Numbered from the stretch's first letter, positions 36,485 to 46,585 are shown. The stretch: DNA of 64,000 bases from CAYFZO01 sp964347615 (GCA_964347615.1 CAYFZO010000011.1:1-64000); one strand, 5' to 3'. Numbers and translations are program-made. Notes: generated by a model from the sequence alone, not told the origin.

Positions 36485-37485
36485 TGCGGCGTCTCTTGCA
36501 GGCGGTTGATGACCTTGCTCAGTTCGTCGCCCAACTCCGCGAATTCCGGATAACGCGCCGCGCAAGCGACGACGTAGCCCAGGGTTCTGGGGACGTCGGC
36601 CAGATAACCGTGCTTGCCGTCCCGGTGGCGCAGCCGCGCGAAAATCCCGCTCGCCTTGAAATGGCGCTGCATTCCGGTCAGGTCAAACCAACGCTCGAAA
36701 GCGTCGTCGTCGAATTCGGCGCCCGTGCACGTCCGGTGGCGCTCCAGGAAATAACGCCGCCAGTGCGCGACGTCTTCCCGTGGCCACGCGACGTAGCAGT
36801 CTCTGAGCAGCGAGACCAGGTCGTAGCTGATCGGCCCGACGACCGCGTCCTGATAGTCGAGCACGCCGGGCGCTTCCCCCTCTTCGATCACGACCAGGTT
36901 TCTTGAGTGGTAGTCCCGATGAACGAAAGTCTGCGGCTGTGCCAGTGCGTTCTCGACAAGCCGCTCGAAGGCGCTTTCGTAGATTCGTCGCGTTTGCGCG
37001 TCCGGGGGCGCGTCCAAGTGCTTGCCGAGCAGCCAATCGGTGAACAGGTGCATTTCTTCCATCATCGCGTCGGCGTCGAAAGCGGGCAGTCCGTTGTAGT
37101 CGGTTCGTTGTATTTTTATCAGCGTGTCTATCGCCGCGCGGTACAGGACGTCGGCGACGTGGTCACGATCGGAACGCTCGAGTCGGTTGAGATACAGCTG
37201 ATCGCCGAAGTCTTCCATCAGCAGGAAACCTCGGGCGAGGTCGGCGTGGTAGATCCGCGGCGCACGCACGTCGTTCTCCAGAAACCGCCGCGTGACTTCG
37301 ACGAAAGGGGCGGGATCTTCTTTCTCGGGCGGCGAGTCCATCAGCACGTAGCGGCGGCCTTCTCCGCATTCGACGCGGAAGTAGCGGCGGAAGCTTGCGT
37401 CGCCGCTGAGCGGCGAATAACGGCAGTTCGCCGGTGCCAGAACTCGGTCGCTCCAGCGTTTCATCGTTGTTTCCCGGTCTTGCAT
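36481..37485 (-). CDS. amgK: N-acetylmuramate/N-acetylglucosamine kinase AmgK
   Basis: An aminoglycoside-phosphotransferase-fold kinase that phosphorylates recycled MurNAc and GlcNAc at C1. The kinase HRDYHSRN loop and the LDYQDAVVGP metal-binding motif are present. 334 residues; the ATG 8 codons downstream (MKRWSD) is an alternative start. It is translationally coupled to murU. The 37486-37726 gap between it and the divergent acyl-CoA synthetase has a TATTAT -10-like box at about 37676 facing right, but no firm -35. Confidence 0.92.
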   Translation of the reverse strand: MQDRETTMKRWSDRVLAPANCRYSPLSGDASFRRYFRVECGEGRRYVLMDSPPEKEDPAPFVEVTRRFLENDVRAPRIYHADLARGFLLMEDFGDQLYLNRLERSDRDHVADVLYRAAIDTLIKIQRTDYNGLPAFDADAMMEEMHLFTDWLLGKHLDAPPDAQTRRIYESAFERLVENALAQPQTFVHRDYHSRNLVVIEEGEAPGVLDYQDAVVGPISYDLVSLLRDCYVAWPREDVAHWRRYFLERHRTCTGAEFDDDAFERWFDLTGMQRHFKASGIFARLRHRDGKHGYLADVPRTLGYVVACAARYPEFAELGDELSKVINRLQETPQ

Positions 37486-37726
37486 ACTGACAGTCGGTTT
37501 CGTCTTGTTGTTTCGGGCAACCTAAGCCCACGGGCGGGGGTGCAACGGTAAAGGTTCGTTTGTGCCTGCGGAGAATCGCGGCTGAAACCGATCAAAGCTC
37601 ATGAGTCGGTTTCCATCCCGTGCCGAGAAACGACGGTTTCGCCCGCGCACTTAAACCGCGCCGTTGTGCGCGCTGCTATTATAGGCGACTCGAGGCTTGG
37701 CTCATTGCCTTTCCGGACGCTTCCTG

Positions 37727-39469
37727 ATGAACGAACTTCAAAACACCGCTTCCGAAGCGACCACGTTGGACGGGCTGTTTCGTCTGCGGGTTGAACGGAC
37801 GCCGCAAGCGACCGCCTACCATCAATTCGACGCCGCCAGCGGCGCGTGGCGGGCTTGGCGGTGGGGTGAGGTCGCCGGTGAAGTCGAGTGCTGGAGAAGC
37901 GCGTTTCAGCAGGATGCGCCGTCGCCCGGCGACCGGGTCGCGGTGATGTTGCCCAACTGCGTCGAATGGGTCTTTTTCGACCAAGCGGCGCTTTCGCTGG
38001 GGTTGGTGACCGTGCCGTTGTTCAGCGAAGACAACGCGAAGAACTGCGCCCACGTTCTGCGCGACTCCGGTGCGCGTCTCGTCGTGGTCGGCAACGAGCG
38101 GCAAGCCGCGAAGATCAGAAGCGTGCTGGACGAGCTGCCGGCGTTGGAACAAGTCGTGTGTCTCGTCGACGTCAAGGAGCTTGACGAAGATAAGCGGTTC
38201 ATCGCGCTCGACGACTGGCTTTCACGCGCCGGCGCGGCGGTTCCCGTCGCAGGCGGTCACACCGGCGGTGATCTCGCCACGATTGTTTATACCTCGGGCA
38301 CCACGGGGCCGCCGAAGGGCGTGATGCTCACGCACGCGAACATTCTCAAAAACACGCAGGCGTCGAGCCAAGTCGCCGACGTCGATGCCGGCGACGTATT
38401 GGTTTCTTTCCTGCCGCTGTCGCACATGTTCGAGAGGACCGCCGGCTATTACCTGACGGCGCTGGTCGGTGCAGAGGTCGCGTTTGCAAGGTCGGTCGCG
38501 ACGTTGATGGAAGACGTTGCGAGATTCAAGCCGACGGTGCTGATTTCGGTGCCGAGAATCTATGAACAGGTGTTCAACAAGATCGAGGCGAAGCTGAGTG
38601 CATCGCCGTTGCGCCGTGCGTTGTTCAATCTTGCGGTCGCGGTCGGTCGCCGCCGGGAATCCGATCTTTTGCGTCGTTTTGCGTGGCCGGCGCTCGACCG
38701 TGCCACGGCGGCGCGCGTCCGCGGCATATTCGGCGGTCGCGTACGTTATGCAATCAGCGGCGGTGCGCCGATGCCGCCCGCGGTCGCCCGCACGTTTCTT
38801 GCGCTCGGGGTGCCGGTCTGTCAAGGCTACGGTTTGACCGAGACCAGTCCGGTGTTGTCGGTCAACTTGCCTGAGAACAACGTGCCGGAAAGCATCGGTT
38901 TCCCTTTGCCCGGGGTCGAAGTCAAGATCGGCGCCGACGACGAGCTGCTTACGCGCGGGGAGTACGTGATGCGCGGCTATTGGAATCTCCCCGAGGTGAC
39001 GCGGCGCGCGATAGACGAGGACGGTTGGTTTCACACCGGCGACAAGGCGCGCGCCGACGCCGACGGCAGGTTGTACATTGTGGGACGCATCAAGGAGATC
39101 ATCGTGTTGGGCAACGGCGAGAAAGTGCCGCCCGCCGACGTCGAGCAAGCCCTGCTCGAAGACCCGTTGGTTTCTCAGGTGATGGTGTACGGCGAAGGCC
39201 GTCCGTTCTTGGTGGCGTGCGTCGTAGCCGACCCCGAGCGGTTACGCGAGTACAAGGACGGCGAATCCGCCGCCGTCGCTCTCAGGCGGCGTTCGTCGAA
39301 ACGGCTGGAGAACTTCCCGGCGTACGCCCGGGTAAGGCGGTTTATCTTCGTCGAGGAGCCGTGGAGCGTTGACAACGGCATGCTCACGCCGACCCTGAAG
39401 ATGAAGCGTTCGGTCATCGCCGGGCGTTGTCTCGACCGCATCGAAGAGGTTTATCGTTCTTTTCGCTGA
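37727..39469 (+). CDS. Long-chain acyl-CoA synthetase (AMP-forming, FAA1/FadD15-type)
   Basis: Activates a carboxylic acid, probably a long-chain fatty acid, to its CoA ester. The AMP-binding P-loop is YTSGTTGPPKG near 188, GYGLTETSP is near 367, and the hinge and C-terminal regions read GWFHTGDKA and GRIKEIIVLGNGEKV. The final Lys-containing motif is LTPTLKMKR. The 580 residues match the eukaryote-like long-chain class with no membrane segment. ATG 37727 is used; TTG 37697 is possible. The following glycosyltransferase begins 18 bp on. Confidence 0.9.
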   Translation: MNELQNTASEATTLDGLFRLRVERTPQATAYHQFDAASGAWRAWRWGEVAGEVECWRSAFQQDAPSPGDRVAVMLPNCVEWVFFDQAALSLGLVTVPLFSEDNAKNCAHVLRDSGARLVVVGNERQAAKIRSVLDELPALEQVVCLVDVKELDEDKRFIALDDWLSRAGAAVPVAGGHTGGDLATIVYTSGTTGPPKGVMLTHANILKNTQASSQVADVDAGDVLVSFLPLSHMFERTAGYYLTALVGAEVAFARSVATLMEDVARFKPTVLISVPRIYEQVFNKIEAKLSASPLRRALFNLAVAVGRRRESDLLRRFAWPALDRATAARVRGIFGGRVRYAISGGAPMPPAVARTFLALGVPVCQGYGLTETSPVLSVNLPENNVPESIGFPLPGVEVKIGADDELLTRGEYVMRGYWNLPEVTRRAIDEDGWFHTGDKARADADGRLYIVGRIKEIIVLGNGEKVPPADVEQALLEDPLVSQVMVYGEGRPFLVACVVADPERLREYKDGESAAVALRRRSSKRLENFPAYARVRRFIFVEEPWSVDNGMLTPTLKMKRSVIAGRCLDRIEEVYRSFR

Positions 39470-39487
39470 TTTGTTCCGGCTGGCCTG

Positions 39488-40663
39488 ATGAAAATACTGC
39501 AAGTCATGGGATTTCTCACGCCCGAAACGGGCCCTTATAGGTCGGTTACCACCATGTCAAGGTTTTTCATCTCTGCCGGGCACGAAGTAGATCTTGTTTA
39601 TTGGCTCGGTGGATACACAAGCTCTGATTTTCCGCCTGAAGTGAATTTGAAGAGAATCAATTTCTTCGGTCTTCCTCAAGGCGGTTTCATGAGCCGCGTT
39701 TTCTGGAGATATATCCGTCATTATATCGGGAATTATTTGTACTCTTTTCTGTCGGCCCCGCTCGTCTTACGACAATTGAAACGCAAGTTAAGGCTCGATC
39801 ATTATGATCTTGTCTTTTTCCATCGATTTGACCACTTCGGTTTTTGCGCCTTACCGAAGTCATGCATTATCTTTGTCCGTATCGCGTTGTTCCGTTCTAT
39901 TTTTGACCCCGGCGACGGGGTTTCCAGACTGCCGCCTCCGTGGGCAGCACGCAGGATGATTTCCAAGGCGCTTAAGAACAGAAAGATTTTTACGGTTTCC
40001 GAGGGCGTGAAAAAAGACCTCGAGGAGAACTTTGGAGTGCCTGAAGGCAACGTTGCCTGTGTCTACAATCCCATTGACGTTGACCGAATTGAATCTCTTG
40101 CCCGGCAGGCGCCGGAGCAGCCCGTGCCGGAACGCTATATCATCGCCGTCGGAAGAGTGGCCGGGCAAAAAAGGTTCGATTTGCTGATACGTGCTTACGC
40201 GCGTTCGAAGATAGAAGAGGATCTGGTTTTTCTGGGTACCGGATACGGCGTTCGTGCACTCAAGAATATCGTCTCCGAGTTGGGTATTCGGCACAAGGTT
40301 CATTTCTTCGGGTTTCAACGAAATCCATATCCTTACGTAAGAAAAGCCCGACTTCTGGTGTGTTCGTCCGATTACGAGGGTTTACCCAATGCGGTTGCGG
40401 AAGCGATAGCCTGCGGCACTCCCGTCGTCTCTACGGACTGCCCTCACGGCCCGCGGGAGATTCTGAGGGGCGACATGCAAAAGTGGCTGATTCCGGTGGG
40501 AGACGAGAAAGCGCTCAGCGACAAGATACGAGAGGTTCTGAAGGAGAAGCCCGCGGTTGACAAGACGGTTTTGGAACGTTTTCGCCCGGAGCGGGTTTGT
40601 CGCCGCTACCTGGAGGAAGCCGAAAGGCTTTTGCACGCGTCGCCGGACGGGAAACGTCTCTGA
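39488..40663 (+). CDS. GT4-family glycosyltransferase
   Basis: A GT-B fold retaining glycosyltransferase of 391 residues, probably acting on a surface polysaccharide or lipid-linked glycan. The C-terminal donor domain shows YIIAVGRVAGQKRFDLLI, the VCSSDYEGLPNAVAEAIACG motif with the nucleotide-sugar Glu residues, and PVVSTDCPHGPREIL. The N-terminal acceptor half has no close motif. Its codon and base use is more AT-rich than the flanking genes and it stands alone with no other glycan genes, so horizontal acquisition is likely. The substrate cannot be inferred. Confidence 0.85.
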   Translation: MKILQVMGFLTPETGPYRSVTTMSRFFISAGHEVDLVYWLGGYTSSDFPPEVNLKRINFFGLPQGGFMSRVFWRYIRHYIGNYLYSFLSAPLVLRQLKRKLRLDHYDLVFFHRFDHFGFCALPKSCIIFVRIALFRSIFDPGDGVSRLPPPWAARRMISKALKNRKIFTVSEGVKKDLEENFGVPEGNVACVYNPIDVDRIESLARQAPEQPVPERYIIAVGRVAGQKRFDLLIRAYARSKIEEDLVFLGTGYGVRALKNIVSELGIRHKVHFFGFQRNPYPYVRKARLLVCSSDYEGLPNAVAEAIACGTPVVSTDCPHGPREILRGDMQKWLIPVGDEKALSDKIREVLKEKPAVDKTVLERFRPERVCRRYLEEAERLLHASPDGKRL

Positions 40664-40706
40664 TTTCAGGGTCTCGACGAGGCCGCCGAGTGGATGATTA
40701 CGGCGT

Positions 40707-43487
40707 TTATCCGGTCCAACCGAGTCCGGCGGCGACGCAGTTGATCGAAAGCAACAAAGCGACCAGTTTTTCCTGGCGGTTCTGCTCGTCTTGGTCACCC
40801 GCGTCCATGCTGCGCAACTCGGAAATCAAGCGTACTTGTTCGAATCCGGCTTGATTGACCATCGGCAGGCGCCTTTCGAGGCGCCGGCTGAAACGCGGAA
40901 ATCTTTCTCCCGGACGTTGCTTCTCGGTGATTTTGAGCAGCATCTCGGTACTCAGGCGGTACTCGTCCTCGATCAGGCTGAAGATTCTGTTGCGCACGGC
41001 GGCGTCGGGCACCAGCGCCGCGTAGGCGGCGGCGATTTCGAGGTTGACCTGCGGCAGGGTCTTTTCGACTTCGTTGGCGATCAGGCGAAACGGCGGATGT
41101 TCCTTGAGCATCGTGCGCAGCAGCTTGATTCCGTCGCGGCTTTCGGACGCGAGCGCCTGCACCGCCGACCCGAAACCGAACCAGCCCGGCGCCATCATCC
41201 GGTTCTGCGACCACGCGAACACCCACGGGATCGCGCGCAAATCTTCAAGCGTACCGGCGCCGAAGCGTTGTGCCGGACGCGACCCTATCTTCAACAGCGC
41301 CAACTCCTTGACCGGGCTCGCCGCGTGGTAGAACTCGACCAGTCCCTGCTGGTCGGCCAAGCTGCGGTAAGCCGTGAATGAAGCCGACGACGTCGCCTCC
41401 ATCGCGGCGTCGAATTCATCGTTCGGCGTCAGCTGCTTGTCGACGCCCGAGAGCAGGCTGTGGCCGAGAGCCGACGCGCACAGCATTTCCAGCTGATACT
41501 CGGCGATGCCGAGGTTGGCGAACTTTGCCGACACCACCTCGCCTTGTTCGGTTACGCGCATCTTGCCGTTGATCGTGAACGGCGGCTGCGCGGCGACGGC
41601 TTCGTCGGTGGGGGCGCCGCCGCGACTGCTTGAGCCGCCGCGGCCGTGAAAGAACGACGTCGCAACCTCGAGTTTGCGTCCGACGGCATGCAGCCGTTGT
41701 TGCGCCTTGCTGATTTCCCAATTCGAACAAACGAAGCCGCCGTCTTTGTTGGAGTCGGAGTATCCGACCATGATTTCCTGCTTTCCGCCGAGCGTGCGCC
41801 GCACCGCCGGCGTCTGCAGGATCTCCTCTAAGACACCGGGACCTTTGCGCAAGTCTTCGATGGTTTCGAGCAGCGGCACGACGGCGATGCGGCATCTGCC
41901 GGCGTTGTCGAACAGCCCGGCGAACTTCGCGAGCAAGTAGACGTTCACAACGTCCGCGCCGCAATGTGTCATGCTCAGGATGAAGTTGCCGATTGCGTGC
42001 ACGTCGAGACAATCGGCGACTTCGGCAATCAAGCGGAACAGCTTGAAGGTTTCGGCGGTCTGCGCGGACAAGTCGTTTTCCTTGATTTCGTCTTCGCCCG
42101 TGCTCGGCGCGTCGAGCAATTCGGACGCCCACTTGAGGTATTCGGCGTCGTCCTCGGGCGGCCGTCGCCCCGTCTTTTCCAGAATCTCCGCTAAAGCTCG
42201 GTTGATCAGGGTTGAATTCTCCCTGAGATCGAGGCTTACGGCGCGAAAGCCGAAGGTGCGTGCGACGCGAATCAGACGCAGCGCGTAGCGGCGGGCGAGA
42301 CCTCCGGCGGCGACGTCGTGCAAGCAACGGTGGATGACCTCGAGGTCGTCGCACAGTTCCTCGGCGTCGAGATAACCGCCGCCGCTTCCCGCGGGCAGGT
42401 GTTTTTCGGCCGCCGCCGCGGTTTTATCGAGCTTGATGATGACGCAGCGCGCGTATTGGCGGAACAGTTCGCCGGGGTTGCGCTTCTCCATCGCTTCGCG
42501 TTCACCGGCGGCGTCGAGCATCTCGTCGAGACGCCGTCTGAAGTAATCCGGCACTTCGATCGTGTGGGCGGCGATGCTCAGGTGCCCGAGCAACGTCTCC
42601 ATTTCGGTTTTCAGATTGTTCAGGCTGGTTGCACGGTAGGTGAACAGAGCTCTGCGCGTGGTTTCGACGGTGACGAACGGGTTGCCGTCGCGGTCGCCGC
42701 CGATCCACGAGCCGAAACGCAGCAACGGCACGGCTTCAGCCGCCGCCTCGGGGTAATGGCTCGCAAGTGCCCGGGCGAGCTGTTCGTGCACGACGGTGAC
42801 CGCTTCGAACAGCGAGCTGCGGAAGAAGTGATTCCCCCACGCGATTTCGTCTTCGACCGAGGGCTTTTCCAACCGGATCTCACCGGTCATCCACAACAGG
42901 TCTATCTCGTCGTGCAAACGCATAATCAGCTGGTTGCGTTCGCGCGGCGTCCATCGCGTCAATTCGAGCTCCTTGATCAGCAGGTAGATGCGTCTGTGGA
43001 TCTGCAGGACGGTGATGCGCTTCGCCTCGGTCGGATGCGCGGTGATGACCGGCTGGATCAGCGCGTCGTCGAGCAAGGTTTGCACGGTCGCCGCGGCGAT
43101 GCCTTTTTTGCGCGCCTGAGAGAACAGGTGCATGAACGTGCCGTCGTTGCACTCGGCGCCGAGGGAGGTTTCGATGTCGCGGCGGCGGCGGATCGTCGCG
43201 TTCTGCTCGAGGATGTTCAGCAGCTGGAACCATATCCCGCGCGCTTGCAGGGTGTACAGCAGGTCGGCGTCGCTTTGCGGCGTCGCTTCGCCGGTGAACG
43301 AGGCTTCGATATCCGGTTGGCGGCGACGGATGACGTCGAGCAGCAAGCTACGGAACAGTTTCAGGATGCCTGAGGCGTAGGCGACCGACCGCTGGCTGAT
43401 TTCCTCGCGGGCGAACGCACCGCTGGGCTTGACCGGTTCGAGGTAGGCGTCTCGCCGGTCACTTGCGCGATGGTGGGTGCTCGCCAC
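40707..43487 (-). CDS. ppc: Phosphoenolpyruvate carboxylase
   Basis: Fixes bicarbonate onto PEP to give oxaloacetate; in the serine cycle it supplies the C4 acid for malyl-CoA. The 926 residues include the catalytic His in VITAHPTEAKR near 148, SWIGGDRDGNP, VGYSDSNKDGG, FHGRGGSSSRGG and a C terminus ending in the usual TG. The start is GTG 43487. It is the last gene of the serine-cycle group, 63 bp after hprA. Confidence 0.97.
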   Translation of the reverse strand: MASTHHRASDRRDAYLEPVKPSGAFAREEISQRSVAYASGILKLFRSLLLDVIRRRQPDIEASFTGEATPQSDADLLYTLQARGIWFQLLNILEQNATIRRRRDIETSLGAECNDGTFMHLFSQARKKGIAAATVQTLLDDALIQPVITAHPTEAKRITVLQIHRRIYLLIKELELTRWTPRERNQLIMRLHDEIDLLWMTGEIRLEKPSVEDEIAWGNHFFRSSLFEAVTVVHEQLARALASHYPEAAAEAVPLLRFGSWIGGDRDGNPFVTVETTRRALFTYRATSLNNLKTEMETLLGHLSIAAHTIEVPDYFRRRLDEMLDAAGEREAMEKRNPGELFRQYARCVIIKLDKTAAAAEKHLPAGSGGGYLDAEELCDDLEVIHRCLHDVAAGGLARRYALRLIRVARTFGFRAVSLDLRENSTLINRALAEILEKTGRRPPEDDAEYLKWASELLDAPSTGEDEIKENDLSAQTAETFKLFRLIAEVADCLDVHAIGNFILSMTHCGADVVNVYLLAKFAGLFDNAGRCRIAVVPLLETIEDLRKGPGVLEEILQTPAVRRTLGGKQEIMVGYSDSNKDGGFVCSNWEISKAQQRLHAVGRKLEVATSFFHGRGGSSSRGGAPTDEAVAAQPPFTINGKMRVTEQGEVVSAKFANLGIAEYQLEMLCASALGHSLLSGVDKQLTPNDEFDAAMEATSSASFTAYRSLADQQGLVEFYHAASPVKELALLKIGSRPAQRFGAGTLEDLRAIPWVFAWSQNRMMAPGWFGFGSAVQALASESRDGIKLLRTMLKEHPPFRLIANEVEKTLPQVNLEIAAAYAALVPDAAVRNRIFSLIEDEYRLSTEMLLKITEKQRPGERFPRFSRRLERRLPMVNQAGFEQVRLISELRSMDAGDQDEQNRQEKLVALLLSINCVAAGLGWTG

Positions 43488-43550
43488 GGGATTGGCCGCG
43501 CGTTCCGGAGGCGAGGCAGGGCGAAGTGCGGTTCCGCCGGGAGCCGCCTC

Positions 43551-44525
43551 TCAGGCCACTCTGTCTCCGGGTTCCTTGCCGGCGAGGTAGGCGCTGAGGT
43601 TTTCCAGCACCCGCCGCCCCATCGCAATCCGCGTTTCGAGCGACGCGCTGCCGAGGTGCGGCAGCAATACCGCGTTCTCGAGCTTCAGAAAGCCCGGGTC
43701 CAGGGCGGGTTCGCCTTCGTACACGTCGAGGCCCGCGCCGGCGATGCTTTTTTTGTCTAGCGCGGCGATCAAAGCCTGGTTGTCCACGACGTCGCCGCGT
43801 GCGGTGTTGATCAGGTAGGCCGACGGCTTCATCAGCGCCAGCCGTTCACGGTTGATCAAGTGGTAAGTCTGTTTGCCGCCTGGGCAATGCAGCGAAATAA
43901 AGTCGGCTTTCGGCAGCAGTTCTTCGACCGAAGCGCAGCTTTCGGCGTCGTACTTTTTCGCCACTTCGGCCGGCACCTCGAACGGGTCGTGGTAGATGAT
44001 TTTCATGCCGAAACCGAAGTGCGCTTTTTTCGCTACGGCTTGGGCAATGCGCCCGAAGCCGACCAGCCCCAGGGTTTTGCCGGTGACCTTGGTGCCGAGC
44101 ATGTGCGTCGGACGCCAGCCTTCCCACGCCTGCGCGCGGACGTGGCGTTCTCCTTCGCCGATGCGTCGTGCGACCGTCAGCAACAGCGTCATCGCGATAT
44201 CGGCGGTGCAGTCGGTCAGCACTTCCGGCGTGTTGGTGACTATCAGCCCCGCGGACTTGGCCGCGTCGAGGTCGATATGGTTGAAGCCGACCCCGAAGTT
44301 GCCGAGGAATTTGCAGCGCATCTCGGAGACGCCGAGAACTTCGGCGTCGAACGGGTCGGTGACGGTCGGCAACACGCATTCGGCGCTGCGCAACGCGTCT
44401 TTGAGCTCGTCTTTCGACAAGGGATGGTCGTCCTCGTTGAGTCGGACGTCGTCGCATATATGCTTGAGTTCTTCCTCGACCACGGCGGGCCAGCGCCGTG
44501 TGACTATGACGGTTTTGTTGTTCAT
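43551..44525 (-). CDS. hprA: Hydroxypyruvate reductase / D-glycerate dehydrogenase
   Basis: Reduces hydroxypyruvate to D-glycerate in the serine cycle. A D-isomer 2-hydroxyacid dehydrogenase of 324 residues: GLVGFGRIAQAVA (NAD(P)-binding loop), INTARGDVVDNQAL with the catalytic Arg, LDVYEGEPA with Glu, and LPHLGSAS with the catalytic His. Placement between the malate-CoA ligase genes and ppc, and the partner aminotransferase in the same group, make the hydroxypyruvate assignment stronger than for the family in general. It starts 3 bp after mtkB. Confidence 0.92.
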   Translation of the reverse strand: MNNKTVIVTRRWPAVVEEELKHICDDVRLNEDDHPLSKDELKDALRSAECVLPTVTDPFDAEVLGVSEMRCKFLGNFGVGFNHIDLDAAKSAGLIVTNTPEVLTDCTADIAMTLLLTVARRIGEGERHVRAQAWEGWRPTHMLGTKVTGKTLGLVGFGRIAQAVAKKAHFGFGMKIIYHDPFEVPAEVAKKYDAESCASVEELLPKADFISLHCPGGKQTYHLINRERLALMKPSAYLINTARGDVVDNQALIAALDKKSIAGAGLDVYEGEPALDPGFLKLENAVLLPHLGSASLETRIAMGRRVLENLSAYLAGKEPGDRVA

Positions 44526-44528
44526 TCT

Positions 44529-45416
44529 TTAAAGCCCCTTGATAACTTTTTCCATGGTTGATCCCAGATCCGAAGGGTTCGGCACGATCACCGCGCCGGC
44601 CTCCTCGAGGATTTCGACCTTCTCCGCGGCGCTTTCGCCCTTGCCCGAGATGATTGCGCCCGCGTGCCCCATGCGCCGCCCTTTCGGAGCGGTGAGGCCC
44701 GCGATGTAAGCGATTACCGGCTTGCTCATCCGGTCGCGGATGTACTCGGCGGCTTCGGCTTCCTGCGGTCCGCCGATTTCACCGATCATCATCACCGCCT
44801 TGGTTTGCTCGTCGGCCTCGAACAGTTCGAGGACGTCGCGGTGCGAGCTGCCGTTGATCGGGTCGCCGCCGATGCCGACGCTGGTGGAGATGCCGATGCC
44901 GGCGGCTTTCATCTGCGACGCGGCTTCATAGCCGAGCGTACCCGAGCGGGCGACCACGCCGATTTCGCCGGGTTCGTAAATGTGCCCGGGCATGATGCCG
45001 AGCAAGGCCTTGCCCGGCGTGATCGTGCCCGCGCAGTTGGGGCCGGTCAGGATCATCTTATGTTCGCGTTTGTAGCGGCGCATGAAGCGTTTGACCTTCA
45101 TCATGTCGAGCGTCGGTATGCCGTCGGTGATTGCAACGCAGTAGCGGATGCCGCCGTCGGCGGCTTCCATGATCGAATCCGCCGCCGCCGCCGCGGGCAC
45201 GAACACGATGCTGGTGTCGGCGCCGGTGGCGGCAACCGCTTCCTTGACGGTGTTGAACACCGGCTTGTTGAGATGGGCTTGACCGCCCTTGCCCGGCGTC
45301 ACGCCACCGACCACGTTGGTACCGTACTCCATCATTTCCTTGGCGTGAAACGAGCCGATACGCCCGGTGAAGCCTTGAATGATGACTTTGTTGTGTTCGT
45401 CGATAAGGATTGACAC
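44529..45416 (-). CDS. mtkB: Malate-CoA ligase alpha subunit (SucD-like)
   Basis: With the beta subunit it forms malyl-CoA from malate, CoA and ATP. A 295-residue SucD homologue: CoA-binding Rossmann domain (IIQGFTGRIGSFHA), GPNCAGTITPG, and the phospho-His loop MGHAGAIISG. SucCD-type succinate-CoA ligases are close relatives; the placement next to malyl-CoA lyase, aminotransferase, hydroxypyruvate reductase and ppc is what supports malate. It follows mtkA by 8 bp. Confidence 0.92.
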   Translation of the reverse strand: MSILIDEHNKVIIQGFTGRIGSFHAKEMMEYGTNVVGGVTPGKGGQAHLNKPVFNTVKEAVAATGADTSIVFVPAAAAADSIMEAADGGIRYCVAITDGIPTLDMMKVKRFMRRYKREHKMILTGPNCAGTITPGKALLGIMPGHIYEPGEIGVVARSGTLGYEAASQMKAAGIGISTSVGIGGDPINGSSHRDVLELFEADEQTKAVMMIGEIGGPQEAEAAEYIRDRMSKPVIAYIAGLTAPKGRRMGHAGAIISGKGESAAEKVEILEEAGAVIVPNPSDLGSTMEKVIKGL

Positions 45417-45424
45417 GGCTTTCC

Positions 45425-46585
45425 TCAGTTCGCTGCCTTGACCGCCTGGTGCGCGGCTTCGCCCAAGTTGGTGGCTAAAATAATCGGGAAATTGCTTTCG
45501 TCGAGCATCTTTCTGCCGAGTTCGACGTTGGTGCCCGACAAGCGCACGATCAACGGCACGTTGACCTCGAGCTTCTCGACCGCCTTGATGATGCCTTCGG
45601 CGATCCAGTCGCAGCGGTTGATTCCGGCGTAGATGTTGACCAGCAGGGCTTTCACGCTGCTGTCCTCGAGCACCAGCTCGAATGCCTTTGCGACGCGCTC
45701 GGGCGACGCGCCGCCGCCGATGTCGAGGAAGTTCGCGGGTTCGCCGCCGGCGTGCTTGATCATGTCCATCGTCGCCATCGCCAGGCCGGCGCCGTTGATC
45801 ATGCAGCCGATGTTGCCGTCAAGGCCGACGTAGTTCAGATCGTGGTCGGAAGCACGGGTCTCGCGCGGGTCTTCTTGTGATTTATCGCGCCGTTCGGTGA
45901 TTTCGGGGTGGCGGAACAGCGCGTTGTCGTCAAAGTTGATTTTCGCGTCGAGCGCGAGCAGGCGTTTCTCGCGCGTGACCACCAGCGGATTGATTTCGAC
46001 CATGTTGGCGTCGAGCCCGATCAATACTTCGTAGCAGGCGGTCAAGGCGGTGACGGCCTGGCCGATCAGGTCCCCGGACAGTTCGAGTGAGAACGCGAGT
46101 TCACGTGCCTGAAAGCCGGTCAAGCCGACCGCCGGGTCCACCGGGATCCGGGTAATCGCTCCCGGGTTTTTCGCCGCGACTTCCTCGATTTCCATGCCGC
46201 CTTCGGAGGAAATCACCGCAACCACGCGTTCGCTCGCGCGGTCCACCACGAAAGCCGCGTAAATCTCGTGCTCGGCTTCGGTTGCGGCTTCAACGTACAC
46301 TTTCTCGACGATCTTGCCTTGCGGGCCGGTCTGGTGGGTGACCAGGCGCGTGCCGATCAGCTTGTCGGCGGCTTTGGCGACCTCGCGGTCGCTGTTGCAC
46401 GTGATGATGCCGCCGGCCTTGCCGCGTGCGCCCGAGTGCACCTGCGCCTTGACCACGCATTTTTCGGCCGCGAGCGAGCGGTAGCCGACGACGGCTTGTT
46501 CCGGGCTGAAGGCGATTCTGCCCGGAGAGATGCGTACTCCGTGCGCGGCGAGCAACTCCTTGGCTTGGTATTCGTGGATGTTCAT
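45425..46585 (-). CDS. mtkA: Malate-CoA ligase beta subunit (SucC-like)
   Basis: The ATP-grasp subunit of malate thiokinase. The 386 residues begin MNIHEYQAKELLA, carry KAQVHSGARGKAGG for nucleotide binding, VEINPLVV, and NGAGLAMATMD, and have LDIGGGA in the C-terminal ligase domain. An insertion of about 20 residues (ITERRDKSQEDPRE) lies before DLNYVGLDGNIGC, as in serine-cycle enzymes. It sits 23 bp after mcl in the same orientation. Confidence 0.92.
   Translation of the reverse strand: MNIHEYQAKELLAAHGVRISPGRIAFSPEQAVVGYRSLAAEKCVVKAQVHSGARGKAGGIITCNSDREVAKAADKLIGTRLVTHQTGPQGKIVEKVYVEAATEAEHEIYAAFVVDRASERVVAVISSEGGMEIEEVAAKNPGAITRIPVDPAVGLTGFQARELAFSLELSGDLIGQAVTALTACYEVLIGLDANMVEINPLVVTREKRLLALDAKINFDDNALFRHPEITERRDKSQEDPRETRASDHDLNYVGLDGNIGCMINGAGLAMATMDMIKHAGGEPANFLDIGGGASPERVAKAFELVLEDSSVKALLVNIYAGINRCDWIAEGIIKAVEKLEVNVPLIVRLSGTNVELGRKMLDESNFPIILATNLGEAAHQAVKAAN

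Noticed and set aside
42318..43373. Plus-strand ORF of 351 codons opposite ppc
   Set aside because: It is antisense to conserved catalytic parts of PEP carboxylase with no motif of its own.
44529..46585. Calling this pair succinate-CoA ligase (sucCD) of the TCA cycle
   Set aside because: The families are close, but there is no sucAB or other TCA gene nearby and the neighbours are malyl-CoA lyase, the serine aminotransferase, hydroxypyruvate reductase and ppc.
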